From NCBI GenBank assembly GCA_026692905.1, contig JAPLNL010000055.1, forward strand, positions 1 through 34,319: a DNA stretch of 34,319 bases, in the 5' to 3' direction. Shown here in pieces: positions 16,175 to 26,300 of this stretch (the first letter of the stretch is position 1; every line of letters starts with the position of its first letter). The stretch is from Planctomycetota bacterium. GTDB taxonomy: Bacteria > Planctomycetota > Planctomycetia > Pirellulales > Pirellulaceae. Position numbers and translations under genes: made by a program. The notes below the pieces were generated by a model. That model searched no databases. It saw only the letters and a program-made list of their open reading frames with translations, and had not been told where the DNA came from.

Positions 16175-16743
16175 CCTTGAATTGTACCGAACAATGATCG
16201 AGTGTACGCAAAAAGCCCGAATACGCTACGCTCGTTCTCACAACATTTGACTTTGCCGTGCTCTGCATGCCCCCCACGGCCACTTTCCCTGAAAAAGGCA
16301 TCGCAGCGAAGCACTTTCCGCTGCTAAAAACAGTCGTTTCTGTAGCGAAAGTCGTCAAAACTTTCGGCTGCATTGCATAAACATGTTGTGCTGTTTTCGC
16401 TAAAAGATGTCCGATCTTGGAAATTTCTCACCTGCGTGGCGGATCGAGAGCAGGATGCAAAGCTAAAAGAGTACAATGCGCGAAGGCAAGGCTCTTTGTC
16501 GAGTGACGGGTGCGAGTTGTTCAGCACAACGTCAAGCTGGTGAGTTCACTCGCTTGTGCGTCGTATTGAACTAAGTTCAATCCGATAGCTTGCGCGTCGT
16601 GCTGTGATAATTCCAGTTCACTAGCTTGCGCGTCGTGCTAGAACAATTACAATTCACCGGCTTGCGCATTGTGGCAAAATGGCCCTCAGCCTGATGCCGC
16701 GTTAATCCAGAGGATTGATCCCACCTTTTTTAAGTTTGGCTAA
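16175..16743. promoter_or_regulatory. Divergent intergenic region upstream of the moxR operon, with hairpin and tandem repeats
   Basis: This 569-base region separates the propeller gene from the moxR operon and should carry both promoters. It holds a hairpin at 16346-16366 (CGAAAGT...ACTTTCG, 7-base stem, 7-base loop) and the 36-bp array at 16544-16687. No clear promoter hexamers were recognised. Confidence 0.5.
16544..16687 (+). repeat. 36-bp tandem array, four copies
   Basis: Four imperfect copies start at 16544, 16580, 16616 and 16652, with an exact 36-base period. The conserved core AGCTTGCGCGTCGTGCT is best in copies 2 and 3, and copies 1 and 4 are weaker. The core start (CTTG) falls at 16553, 16589, 16625 and 16661. 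The array lies 57 bases upstream of the moxR start. Confidence 0.8.
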
Positions 16744-17784
16744 ATGAACCCGCCTTTCCCACCCCCAAGTCAAGATGACTTGCTGCAAGCCAGAAAACTG
16801 CAGGAAACCTTTCAAAAAATTCGTTTTCAAATCGGCCAAGTGATCGTCGGTCAAGACAAAACGATCGAACAGCTCTTGATTGCGATCTTGGCCGGCGGAC
16901 ACTGTCTGCTCGAAGGGGTACCTGGATTAGCAAAGACCCTGATGGTTCGCTCTCTGGCTGAGTCCATGGATTTGCAGTTCCATCGTATCCAGTTCACTCC
17001 CGACTTGATGCCAGCCGATATCACTGGCACCGACATCATTCAACAGTCGGAAACCGGCAGCCGACAGCTTGCTTTTGCAAAGGGTCCCGTCTTCACCCAA
17101 ATCCTATTGGCGGACGAAATCAACCGAACTCCACCGAAAACGCAGGCCGCTTTGCTAGAAGCCATGCAAGAGCATTCCGTAACCGTCGGTGGCAAAACGT
17201 ACAAACTTTCAGAGCCCTTCTTCGTCCTAGCAACGCAAAACCCGATCGAACAGGAAGGAACTTATGCTCTTCCTGAAGCCCAACGCGACCGGTTTCTTTT
17301 TCAAACGATTGTTGACTATCCAACGAGAGATCAAGAAGGTGAAATCATAGAGCGCACGACCGGGGCAGGTGTGGGGAAAATTGCACCTGTTGTTTCTGGG
17401 CCTGAAATCGTTCGATTTCAGCAACTCGTCCGCTTGGTTCCATTGCCCGACCACGTGAAACAATTTGTGCTCGACGTGGTTCGTGCCCTCAGGCCGAAAG
17501 AATCGGATGCGTTGAAGTGGGTTCCGCAGCTGGTCCAATGGGGGCCAGGCCCCCGTGCTAGCCAACAAATTGTGATGGCCAGCAAGGCTAGGGCTCTGCT
17601 ACTGGGGCGATTGCATGTGACGATCGAAGACATTGAGGCGCTCGCCGCCCCAGTTCTTCGACATCGTATCGTACCCACCTTCAGCGCCCAAGCGGAAGGA
17701 ATCGATGCCGATACGATTATCGCTCGCCTGCTGAAAGAGCTTCCGCGAAGGAAAGCCAGCTCCCCTAAAACCGTCTCTGCATAG
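16744..17784 (+). CDS. MoxR-type AAA+ ATPase
   Basis: This 346-residue MoxR-family ATPase is a chaperone-like AAA+ protein that usually works with a VWA-domain partner encoded in the same operon. Walker A is [11 protein letters not shown], near residue 60. Walker B is ILLADEINR. The conserved blocks [34 protein letters not shown] and the sensor/lid region ([20 protein letters not shown]) are all present, so the protein is complete. The ATG is the first in frame and has no strong ribosome-binding site. The stop is 11 bases before the next gene. From family knowledge, MoxR-DUF58-VWA gene sets are linked to envelope stress, oxygen tolerance or metal insertion into enzymes; the substrate here is unknown. 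Confidence 0.95.
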   Translation: MNPPFPPPSQDDLLQARKLQETFQKIRFQIGQVIVGQDKTIEQLLIAILAGGHCLLEGVPGLAKTLMVRSLAESMDLQFHRIQFTPDLMPADITGTDIIQQSETGSRQLAFAKGPVFTQILLADEINRTPPKTQAALLEAMQEHSVTVGGKTYKLSEPFFVLATQNPIEQEGTYALPEAQRDRFLFQTIVDYPTRDQEGEIIERTTGAGVGKIAPVVSGPEIVRFQQLVRLVPLPDHVKQFVLDVVRALRPKESDALKWVPQLVQWGPGPRASQQIVMASKARALLLGRLHVTIEDIEALAAPVLRHRIVPTFSAQAEGIDADTIIARLLKELPRRKASSPKTVSA

Positions 17785-17795
17785 ATCGCTTCAAA

Positions 17796-18704
17796 GTGAA
17801 AGCACCTTTACTGCGTTGGCTATCACCACCCGATCTGTCGCGCGTCTCCCATTTGCAATTGCTGGCTCGTGGAGTTGTCGAAGGAGTTAGTGGTGGGCTG
17901 CACCGATCGCATCACGTGGGCTCGAGTATCGAGTTCAAGGAACATCGACCGTACGTCCCCGGAGATGAAACGCGAACGATCGATTGGAAGCTTTTTGGAA
18001 AGACCGATCGCCTTTACATTCGCCAGTACGAAGACGAGACCAATCTTCGTTGCACCGTCGTAATCGATCAAAGCGGTTCGATGAAGTATTCCGGTTCGCG
18101 TTCCAACGGAATATCTAAGCATGAGTTTGCGATTCGTTTAGCCGCATGTCTCTCGTACATGCTCGTCAATCAGCAAGATGCAGTTGGATTAGCTATGTTC
18201 GACTCCAAAATTCGATCGTATATCCCGCCCCGAAGTCGACCGAACCACCTGCAGACCCTGCTCGAAGCCATGGCCGCCTCCAAGCCAGGCAGCGAAACCG
18301 ATCTTAGCATCGTGCTGCAAGGACTATTGAACCATTGCAAGCGTCGCGGTCTCGTCTTTATTCTTTCGGATTGTTTTGGAGATGCAGAAGCGATCGTCAA
18401 ATCCCTAGCCTTACTGCGAAGCAATCATCAGGAGATTGTCGTATTCCAAATATGGGACGACGACGAACTCGATTTTCCATTTCAGACTCGCACCATGTTC
18501 CAATCTTTGGAGCTAGAAACGCATCAAATGCTTGTCGATCCGACCGGGCTTCGATCGGTATATCTTGAAAACCTGAAGGCCTTTCGACAAGAACTAGAAC
18601 AAGGATGTATGCGAAATCGTGTCGATCTGATTTCCGTAAAGACATCGGATTCCTTCAGCATGGCGCTCTCCAATTACATCGCCTCGAGAAGGAGTCACGG
18701 ATGA
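17796..18704 (+). CDS. DUF58 domain protein (VWA-like, MoxR partner)
   Basis: This 302-residue DUF58-family protein starts at a GTG (17796). The hallmark blocks are FKEHRPYVPGDETRTIDWKL, the phrase RLYIRQYEDETNLRCTVVID, and DQSGSMKYSG, a MIDAS-type metal site (DxSxS) of the VWA fold. The fold continues with AACLSYMLVNQQDAVGLAMF, RGLVFILSDCFGD and EIVVFQIWDDDELDFPF. No signal peptide or membrane helix is present, as is usual for members working in the cytoplasm beside MoxR. The gene begins 11 bases after moxR, and its TGA overlaps the next ATG (ATGA), so all three are cotranslated. Confidence 0.95.
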   Translation: MKAPLLRWLSPPDLSRVSHLQLLARGVVEGVSGGLHRSHHVGSSIEFKEHRPYVPGDETRTIDWKLFGKTDRLYIRQYEDETNLRCTVVIDQSGSMKYSGSRSNGISKHEFAIRLAACLSYMLVNQQDAVGLAMFDSKIRSYIPPRSRPNHLQTLLEAMAASKPGSETDLSIVLQGLLNHCKRRGLVFILSDCFGDAEAIVKSLALLRSNHQEIVVFQIWDDDELDFPFQTRTMFQSLELETHQMLVDPTGLRSVYLENLKAFRQELEQGCMRNRVDLISVKTSDSFSMALSNYIASRRSHG

Positions 18705-20368
18705 CGCTACTGAACGGCTTATTAGCCTTTGGAGCAGCAGCCTTTACGGTTCCGCTCATCATTCACTTGCTCCACCGAAGTCGCTACCAGACGATCGAGT
18801 GGGGCGCCATGCATCTTCTCCAAGCGTCGAAGAACCTTAACTCACGGCGAATGCAATGGCAACAGTTGCTTTTGCTCTTAATGCGATGCGCACTTCCGGT
18901 CCTGCTCGCGTTAGCCATGTCCAGGCCACTCCTACAGTCCTTCGGGGGAGCAAATGGACAAGCGGCCGTTTCATTGGCCATCATCATCGACGATTCTATG
19001 TCGATGTTTGTAGCAAGTCATCTTGAGGAACCGAACGCAAAGACGCTTTTTTCGGTTGCCTGCAACTCGGCGGCTGAGATCTTAGACAAATTGCCAGCAG
19101 GGAGTAATTCTCTAGTATTACTCGGTGGCATCCACGCCGAGGCGTTGGAGGGTCAAATCCCAGATGACTTGTCAACCAAGCTCAAAGAGCTAGCGAGCAG
19201 AACTATTCCAGCCGGTGACCTCGGCCTGCAAGAGTCGATCCGCAATTCGCTCGCATGGCTAGCCTCTAGCCAAAACACTCGACGCCAGATTATTGTTCTT
19301 TCCGATTGCCAAAAGCATGAGTGGTCAACTTGGAACAGCGACCAAGCCTCCCAGCTAGCAAATGAAATTGCGGCACAATCCGTTCCTCCGCAAATCTCCT
19401 TCGTGCGCATTTCGGCCAAGGAAGTTGATGGCTCGTCGAAAGGTTCCAATCTGTCGGTTGATTCGCTGGATGTTTCCCCATCTCTGTTAGCCGTAGATCG
19501 GGATATCACCATCTCAACGACGGTAGGGAACCACGGTTCCGAAAAGTGCGACAACGTCATGGTATCCGTCATGGTAAACGATAAGGAGATTGAACGACAA
19601 GAGATCGCGCTCGCGCCGGCGACCTCCACCGTTATTCGTACCCGATGGTCGCCCCAGCAAACGGGCGATCACTTGATCCGAGCTCAGATTTTGCGAGAAG
19701 ACGATTTGTTCGCGGACAATGCGTTGACAAGTGCGTTCGTCGTCCAAGCTCCCATTGCAATCTTGCTGGTGGACGGTGACCAGCGTGGGGAAAAAATGCA
19801 AAGCGAAACGGACTTCTTGCGATTGGCTCTATCTCCGTTCTCCTTGCTGAATGGAGAGAAAGGGGACATTTTTTTGTCAAAGACCATTCAGGCAAACGAG
19901 TTAAATGAAACAATCCTTTCCAATTACCGAGCGGTTTGTCTTTGCAACGTTCGTGAAGTGAATGATGTTCAGCAGAAAGCCTTGTACAACTTTGTTGAGA
20001 AGGGGAACGGACTCATGGTGTTCTTGGGCGACAAAGTTCGAACGGAGCAATATCAATCATGGCCCACTTTGGCACAAAAGGGGTTGAAAATCGCGAACAT
20101 TTCGAAGCGAACCAAGAATGAGCCAGAGAAGAAGAATGAGCCAGAGAAGAAGAATGAGCCAGAGAAGAAGAACAATCTCGACAGAAACGGAGCTTGGACC
20201 AAGCGGTCGGATCAAGCTGCAGCAACTCGAATTCGCACCTGTTCGCGAGTTATCTTCCGTGAGTCTCAACTCGCTGGCGAGCGTCCGGTTCGAATATCGT
20301 TGTCCGATGGTTCTCGATCCCGCCGCGTTAGTCAATGCGACCGATGCTTCGACTGCGATGCGATTTGA
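18701..20368 (+). CDS. BatA-like membrane protein, N-terminal part (frameshifted)
   Basis: The start is the ATG at 18701, overlapping the DUF58 stop; the 556-residue frame includes an out-of-frame tail. The N-terminus has the BatA pattern: LLNGLLAFGAAAFTVPLIIH and then HLLHRSRYQTIEWGAMHLL. A membrane helix follows (LLLLLMRCALPVLLALAMSRP), then a VWA-like domain with IIIDDSMSMF as its MIDAS motif and QIIVLSDCQKHEW. A beta-sandwich segment and a GATase-like segment follow (ILLVDGDQRGEKMQSETDF). After the three KNEPEK repeats the sense switches to another frame at about 20168; the frame's own tail (NLDRNGAWTKRSD...) has no family character. The rest of the protein is encoded at 20118-21029. The gene needs a +1 shift to be whole, or it is a split gene. 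Confidence 0.85.
   Translation: MTLLNGLLAFGAAAFTVPLIIHLLHRSRYQTIEWGAMHLLQASKNLNSRRMQWQQLLLLLMRCALPVLLALAMSRPLLQSFGGANGQAAVSLAIIIDDSMSMFVASHLEEPNAKTLFSVACNSAAEILDKLPAGSNSLVLLGGIHAEALEGQIPDDLSTKLKELASRTIPAGDLGLQESIRNSLAWLASSQNTRRQIIVLSDCQKHEWSTWNSDQASQLANEIAAQSVPPQISFVRISAKEVDGSSKGSNLSVDSLDVSPSLLAVDRDITISTTVGNHGSEKCDNVMVSVMVNDKEIERQEIALAPATSTVIRTRWSPQQTGDHLIRAQILREDDLFADNALTSAFVVQAPIAILLVDGDQRGEKMQSETDFLRLALSPFSLLNGEKGDIFLSKTIQANELNETILSNYRAVCLCNVREVNDVQQKALYNFVEKGNGLMVFLGDKVRTEQYQSWPTLAQKGLKIANISKRTKNEPEKKNEPEKKNEPEKKNNLDRNGAWTKRSDQAAATRIRTCSRVIFRESQLAGERPVRISLSDGSRSRRVSQCDRCFDCDAI
20114..20167 (+). repeat. 18-bp tandem repeat, three copies, at the frameshift site
   Basis: The 18-base unit AAGAATGAGCCAGAGAAG is present three times (20114-20131, 20132-20149, 20150-20167), encoding KNEPEK each time in the first frame and MSQRRR in the second. 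The unit is a multiple of three, so copy number does not change the reading frame; the frame change lies just after the array. Confidence 0.95.
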
Positions 20369-21029
20369 GGATGATCAAGCTTGGATTTTGGAATCACGCA
20401 TAGGAAAAGGGCGATGCATTTGGGTTAGCAGTGCGTGCGATGACGATGATTCCAATTTGCCGACGCGAACCATTTACGTTCCTCTCATGCAAAAGCTTGC
20501 CGCCTTTGTTTGCAATGCCGAGCCACCGAAGACGCATCTGAATGCGAGCGAGACTTGGTCACGGGCAATGGGCAGCGCAGCGACTAAGTCCGACTCAAGC
20601 ATTGAAGTCCTAATAACCAAACCGGATGGTAAAGTGGTGAAGTCGCAAGGGAACAGCGAGGGGCAATTCAGCTTCTCCGAGACGCGACTCCTGGGTACTT
20701 ATACAGGAAAAATGGTCGGAGCCAAGGAGACGATGTTGGCATGCGTTACGAGCCAAGAGTACCGATCGGCTAAAGAATCGACGCTGGCGTACCTGACTGC
20801 CGACGAGCTGACCAAGCTTGCTGGTTCCTGCAAAGCCTCAGTAGCCACGAGCGCCTCAGATTTGCTTGCCAACACGGTGTCGGAGTGGAATGGTCGCGAA
20901 GTGTGGACATGGATTTGGACGGCCTTGCTTTTCTGCTTCTTGGCTGAAATTGCTTTAGAACAACGTCTTTCCCCGAGGGTGAAGTCGAAGGTAGCTGCAT
21001 CATCGTCACTCCGCGGGACAACAGCATGA
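20118..21029 (+). CDS. BatA-like membrane protein, C-terminal part in the +1 frame
   Basis: This 303-codon frame continues the BatA-like gene after the frame switch. Coding sense begins at TISTETELGPSGRIKLQQLE; the preceding MSQRRR repeats are the 18-bp array read in the other frame. Later blocks are ALVNATDASTAMRFEDDQAW, ESRIGKGRCIWVSSACDDD, FSFSETRLLGTYTGKMVG and the closing membrane helix VWTWIWTALLFCFLAEIALE, typical of the C-terminus of BatA-like proteins with 'RxLAxxE' ends. The ATG at 20118 has no evident ribosome-binding site. Its TGA overlaps the ATG of the next gene. Independent translation of this half would give a protein lacking the VWA part. Confidence 0.7.
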   Translation: MSQRRRMSQRRRMSQRRRTISTETELGPSGRIKLQQLEFAPVRELSSVSLNSLASVRFEYRCPMVLDPAALVNATDASTAMRFEDDQAWILESRIGKGRCIWVSSACDDDDSNLPTRTIYVPLMQKLAAFVCNAEPPKTHLNASETWSRAMGSAATKSDSSIEVLITKPDGKVVKSQGNSEGQFSFSETRLLGTYTGKMVGAKETMLACVTSQEYRSAKESTLAYLTADELTKLAGSCKASVATSASDLLANTVSEWNGREVWTWIWTALLFCFLAEIALEQRLSPRVKSKVAASSSLRGTTA

Positions 21030-23371
21030 CAGCTATTCGATTTTCTGGCGTGTGGCCATGGTGGCTTGTCCTGGTCCTCGGCATCTTGGGGGCAATTTGG
21101 ATTGCACGTTGGGTTTGGCGAGAATCGCGACATGTTAGTAACCCGACGCGTTGGTTATTGCCATCGCTTCGGGCAGCTGCCTTTTTCCTGATCTTATTTA
21201 TGCTCGCGGGCCCCACGCTGTACCACCAGCGGATCGAGGGCCAACTCAGTCGGGTTCGAATCCTGCTCGATACTTCGACTAGTATGGGGACTGTGGATGA
21301 TGGCGATACAAAGGCTGGCTCCGAATCGAGATTGGCTCGCGCTGCGAATTGGCTTATCGGTGATGAGAAGCAAGCCGGTTCGAAACGAGGTTGGCTACAA
21401 GCGTTGAGCCAGCACCATCGAGTGGAACTGAGATCCTCCTCTAGCGAATTAGGCGAGCCGGTACTCTGGGATTCGCGGATGAACGTCCCGCTACCCAAAA
21501 GCGATAGTATTGTTGAACGGGGGGGAAATTCGCCGCTTGGAGAATTTTTGATGACCTCTTTACCGACGAGAGAATCATCGTCAAATGCTGACCCAGAAGT
21601 GTTTACTTCTTCCGCGCAGGGCAGTGAGGTGATTGCTGCTGTCGTCTTGATCTCGGATGGGCAGAGCAACTCTGGAGTGAGTATTGGTGACGCCGCACAA
21701 AAATATGCAATTGAGAAAACACCCATTTTCGCAATTGGAGTTGGTAACGAGAGAGAACCTGCAGATCTTGGAATTGTCACCGTCGAACATTCGCAGCGCG
21801 TCTATCGTTCAGATCGTTTACGCGGCAAGGTGACGATAAAAGAGCGAATGCCCGCGGGGGTTCAGTACCGAATTTCAATTACGCACCTCGACAAGCTCAT
21901 ATTCTCCAAGGCCTTGTTTTCTTTGGATTCGGGTACACGTAGCGTTGAGTTTGACATTCCAGGCGAACCGCTTGTCGACCGTGCAAAAGAGAACTTGCCA
22001 GCTGGCTCCGAGTATTCGACGGTACCGATTGATCTGCGATTTGAGATTGAGGGAGGGGAACCCGAGATCACTCTTGAAAACAATGCGTTCAGCTCATCTC
22101 TTTGGGGTGTTAATCGCAAAAACAAGGTCCTTGTTATGGATCGAAGAGGCGGCTGGGAGCTGCGGTACATTAAAAACGCGATGGAAAGAGATGCCGCGTG
22201 GGAATCCACGGTTGCCATAGGTCGAAGCACAGGATCGCAAGAGTCCTTCCCCAAAACGCGGGTGGAGTTATTTGAGCACGACTTGATCGTGACAACGTTG
22301 GATACGGCTCGCGAGCTTTCGGAGGAGCAGCAAGTTTGGCTTACGGATTTCGTTAGCGTAAGTGGCGGCGGCTTGGTCATTCTTGACAGCAAGCGAGAAC
22401 GAGGCGCTTCAGCGGATCATTCTCAACTCTCCAGCCTTTTACCTGTAACAATGCTGGACCAGCCGATGGACACATCCAGTTCATCACTGAAACTTACGCC
22501 GGCCGCAAAGAATCAGGCTGCCTTTCAATTGGCGGCGGGCGACTCGCAAAACGATTCAACTTGGTCGCAGATGCCGGCTCCTAAATCGATTCGAGCCGTC
22601 GCGCTTGCTCCAGGTGCGGAAGCCATGGTCGAGTTATCAAATACGGTAAGCAACAAAACCACGCAACCGCTGGTCGCAACGAAACTGTTCGGGCAGGGAC
22701 GAGTCATTTACTTCGCTGCCGATGAATCTTGGCGGTGGCGAATGAACGTGGCCGACCTGTACCATCAGCGTTTTTGGAATCAAATTGCAACTTGGTGCAT
22801 GCGTGCCCCATTTGCGATGAGCGATGCCTTCGCATCGTTGGATTCGGGCGCGAGGCTTTACAATCCATCAAGCACCATCACGGTGCGCGCTAAACTCAAG
22901 CAAAACGATGCACAACCTCTTGAGAATGCGACCGTGCAAGCGATCTTGGAGCGAGACGGCGAGCGCTACGCTTCCTTTCCTCTTGCATCCGAGGTTGACG
23001 CAAGAGGTTTTTATCGGACCACGTTTGGACCGCTGCCCCAAGGGGATTATCGCGTACGTTTGGAGGTAGCTGGTGTGCCGAGCGATGCCTTGAGTTTATC
23101 GACACAATTTGTCGTCCAACCACCAGTCAATTTAGAGATGCAAATGTTAGCGTCCAATGGTGAGGCGCTTCGGCAAGCTGCAACGCTGACCGGTGGTGAA
23201 TTTGCCTATCTTGATTCAGCCGATGCAATCACAGACAAATTGAAGCAGTTTCGGCAGGGCAAAATGATCGAAACCCAGACGCTGCTGTGGCAAAGTTTTC
23301 CATGGTTTGCAACAATAATCGGACTTCTCGCGGCAGAGTGGTATCTAAGGAAACGAGCAGGACTAATCTGA
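21026..23371 (+). CDS. VWA-domain membrane protein with GATase-like region
   Basis: This 781-residue protein has two N-terminal helices (WWLVLVLGILGAIWIARWVW and AAAFFLILFMLAGPTLY), then a VWA domain whose MIDAS motif is RILLDTSTSMGT (DxSxS). VVLISDGQSNSGVSIGDAA and TPIFAIGVGNEREPADLGIV are further VWA blocks. A beta-sandwich, a GATase1-like segment (NKVLVMDRRGGWELRYIKNA and VWLTDFVSVSGGGLVILDS) and RVIYFAADESWRWRMNVADL follow. The C-terminal helix is WFATIIGLLAAEWYLRKR, so the bulk lies outside the membrane. Such architecture is standard in planctomycete MoxR/Bat-like operons. The ATG overlaps the preceding stop (ATGA) and the TGA overlaps the next ATG (TGATG). Confidence 0.92.
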   Translation: MTAIRFSGVWPWWLVLVLGILGAIWIARWVWRESRHVSNPTRWLLPSLRAAAFFLILFMLAGPTLYHQRIEGQLSRVRILLDTSTSMGTVDDGDTKAGSESRLARAANWLIGDEKQAGSKRGWLQALSQHHRVELRSSSSELGEPVLWDSRMNVPLPKSDSIVERGGNSPLGEFLMTSLPTRESSSNADPEVFTSSAQGSEVIAAVVLISDGQSNSGVSIGDAAQKYAIEKTPIFAIGVGNEREPADLGIVTVEHSQRVYRSDRLRGKVTIKERMPAGVQYRISITHLDKLIFSKALFSLDSGTRSVEFDIPGEPLVDRAKENLPAGSEYSTVPIDLRFEIEGGEPEITLENNAFSSSLWGVNRKNKVLVMDRRGGWELRYIKNAMERDAAWESTVAIGRSTGSQESFPKTRVELFEHDLIVTTLDTARELSEEQQVWLTDFVSVSGGGLVILDSKRERGASADHSQLSSLLPVTMLDQPMDTSSSSLKLTPAAKNQAAFQLAAGDSQNDSTWSQMPAPKSIRAVALAPGAEAMVELSNTVSNKTTQPLVATKLFGQGRVIYFAADESWRWRMNVADLYHQRFWNQIATWCMRAPFAMSDAFASLDSGARLYNPSSTITVRAKLKQNDAQPLENATVQAILERDGERYASFPLASEVDARGFYRTTFGPLPQGDYRVRLEVAGVPSDALSLSTQFVVQPPVNLEMQMLASNGEALRQAATLTGGEFAYLDSADAITDKLKQFRQGKMIETQTLLWQSFPWFATIIGLLAAEWYLRKRAGLI

Positions 23372-26300
23372 TGAGCCAGTCTTTACCAACGCCCCTTTCA
23401 AGTTTAGATTCACAGAGTCAATCACATAGCCACGCGATTTCGCAATTCCTGGCTAGCTTCTCAAGTCGACAATCGCTGATGCAGGCTATTCGCGGATGCG
23501 CTATTACCGTGGTGGCATTGGTGTGCGGCGTGGGCGTCATCATCGCAATCGATTGGGTGATCAATGTTCGTGAATCTTTACGGTGGTCGGCTAGTTGTAT
23601 CGTCTATGGAGTTTCGTTCTTGGCCGGCTGGTTTTTCGGACTGAAGCGATTTTTTCAGCCACCTACGGCTGAGGCGATAGCTTGGTCGGTCGAAGAATCC
23701 ACCAATGCTTTTCATGAAAGCCTTGTCGCATCCGTTGGTCTGCAACGCCCCAATAGAGCGATCAACTTGGACTCCCAAGCGTTCGTGGCCGCGATTGAAC
23801 AAAACGTTGCACGCGAGATCAATGGAATTGCAATGGATTCGATCTTGCCCTGGGGGGCAATCACGAAGCAAGTATTGTCTGCGATTTCGGCGATTGCGTT
23901 GATTTTGCTAGCTTGTTGCATTCCTAGTGCAAAGTTTCCTGAACGTTTAGCCAGGGCGATGCTACCGTTTGTTTCCATTGCGCGTCCCTCGACGGTTCAG
24001 ATAGCGATTCTCGAGCCTCACCTCACAGCTCTTTCTGTACCCTCCGACCAAGTCCTTGCTTTCGCAATCGAGATTACCGGTGGCTCACCGGCCGACGCGT
24101 TTCTTGAGATCATTGAATCTGGTCCGAATCTCAACTCGAGCCATAACTCCAATGCGGCTGACAAGCGGCAGGCAGTGAAAATGAGTCGAGCCAGCGAAGT
24201 TCCGTTACGGTTTGCTGCGACATCACCCATTTCCGACCGAAGGATGAGTTTTCGATTTCAGTCCGGAGACGCCGAGACTGGTTGGAGAACGATCACCCCT
24301 ATGCCACGGCCGAGAGCGATCGCGTTTCACAGCGAGGTCGAGCCACCAGCCTACACACAAATGCCAAAGGAGACTGCGTCCAATCCTCGTGGCGACCTGC
24401 GTGTACTGAAAGGTAGTCGTGTCAAAGTAGATATCGATGTCAACCAGCCTCTGTCCGATGCTAGTCTAGAACTAGAGTTTACCGATTCCGGTAAACGCGA
24501 AACTGTCTTGCTACGGACGGAGGCAGTTACAGCCCCCATTGCATTAGTGCCAGGAGCAAAACAGCGATACACTGCGGAATTCGATATTGAAAGAAGCGCA
24601 ACCTATCAAGTCCGATTGGTTTCCGAGTTCGAGTACCAAGGCAAACACATTGAGAACACCTATAGCCCTCGCTATCGAATTGACTCGCTCGAAGATGACT
24701 CGCCAAACGTAGGCTGGAACGCAAACAAAAAGGCGATCTGGGGCGAGCAGTCGCCAAAAGCAAATCAAGTGTTTATTGTTGCCCCGGACGAGTTGGTAGG
24801 GCTCTCTGCGGTGGTGTCAGACAATCTACCTGTCGAGTCCTTCTACCACGAGGCGTCGGTCAATCGCGGCCCTTGGGTCACCGTCCACGAAAAACTTACT
24901 CGCTCGAGCGTTTTCGCGAACGAGATAGCTGACAATCGCTCCGATTCAAGTCTTTCAAAAGCGATACCGGAGCAGTCGAATTGGACTTGGGATCTTAGTA
25001 GCCTTGCAGCAAGCAGTGGTGACTCAGTCACGACTCGAGTCTCGGCGGTTGACCGAAAAGGGAACAAAGCTTCTTCGCCGGTTCTTCAATTTAGTCTTGC
25101 TGCGGTTGGCTTCGATCGCGACCGGCACAGAGCCATGTTGAAGCGAAGCGAGTTGGTGCCGTTATTAGAAGCGCTCTCAAACACTCTGAGCAAACCTAGA
25201 GAGCAATTGAGACCACGCATTGAAAAACTTCGGGATATCAATTCACCTATCGAGGAACGTCGACAGACGATTGCCGACCTGCGGTTGCTGGTTGAGACCA
25301 GTGCCAGCGCTGCACGAGGAGTATTATCCGCGTCGGAGGTTGTGATCAAAGAGATTGGGCGTTGCGTCGATCAAGGTGAGGTGGAACTCACTGTTCGAGT
25401 CGTGTCACGCATCGAGAAAGAGTGGTTGGCATCGATGAGCTACGGAGCCGACCAAGTTGAGTTGGCCTTCGATACTGCAATTCATACAGACGCCAAGTCA
25501 GCCGCGTGGCACAAAAGAGAGCTAGAGCAAAGTGCGGTTCGATTGCTGCAGGCTTATGACTCGTCCTTTGACAATGCGAGACGGACGATGGACATCTATC
25601 GCCAGTTCATCGGTCTCGAACTTCAATCGGCATTGACTTCTGACCTGACCTATTTGCGGGACCATCAGAGAAGCTCGTTGGACCGCAACTCCACGGATGA
25701 GTTCACTAGTTTGTGTCGGTCCCAGCAAATTGCCGAACATTACATGGACTCGATCGCGAATCTCGCTTTCCAAATGGGCCCTAAGCTTAATCAAGATTTC
25801 AGGAATCGGCTGCCGGAGCTTTACCGTTGGCTCGACCAGACGCGAACCGAAATGCAGGACTTAGCCCAGCAAGCGCAAAGCGAACAGGCGACGAAGGGCT
25901 TGAGAGCCCGCATCGAAAGAAGCGTCTCGGAATTGCAGAATGTCCGTTGGGTATTCAATCTCCAAGGGAACTTGATTTCCGATGTTGTAAACTGTCGCAA
26001 AGAGTTGCTGAATCGAAGCGGCTCGCTTTGGCAAAGCATCGAACGCTTTAACGACCGACACACTCGCCGAGTCGAAGCTGGTAATGACAAGTCAATCGAT
26101 ACGCTGGAGCTGCTGGCTCGCAACGAGAAATTGGCGCAAGAAGCGACTGGCCCGATTCTTTCGGCAATCAGTCAAATGCTGGAGCGCCGCGACATTCATC
26201 AGCGAAGAGCCTTGTCGGATCCGTTGTATGCCAGCGATATGGGAATGGCATATCGAGCCTGGACGAGTGTTCTCGAACGCTGGGTACTGGAGCCCGCACA

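Noticed and set aside
16544-16687. CRISPR array
   Set aside because: The repeats are imperfect and directly adjacent, with no unique spacers and no cas genes in the window.
20168-20368. Out-of-frame tail of the BatA-like N-terminal frame
   Set aside because: The residues lack family character and the true sense continues in another frame; it is kept only as a consequence of the frame change.
23287-23370. N-terminal extension of the giant coiled-coil protein
   Set aside because: It overlaps the end of the VWA gene; the ATG at 23371 forms the usual TGATG junction.
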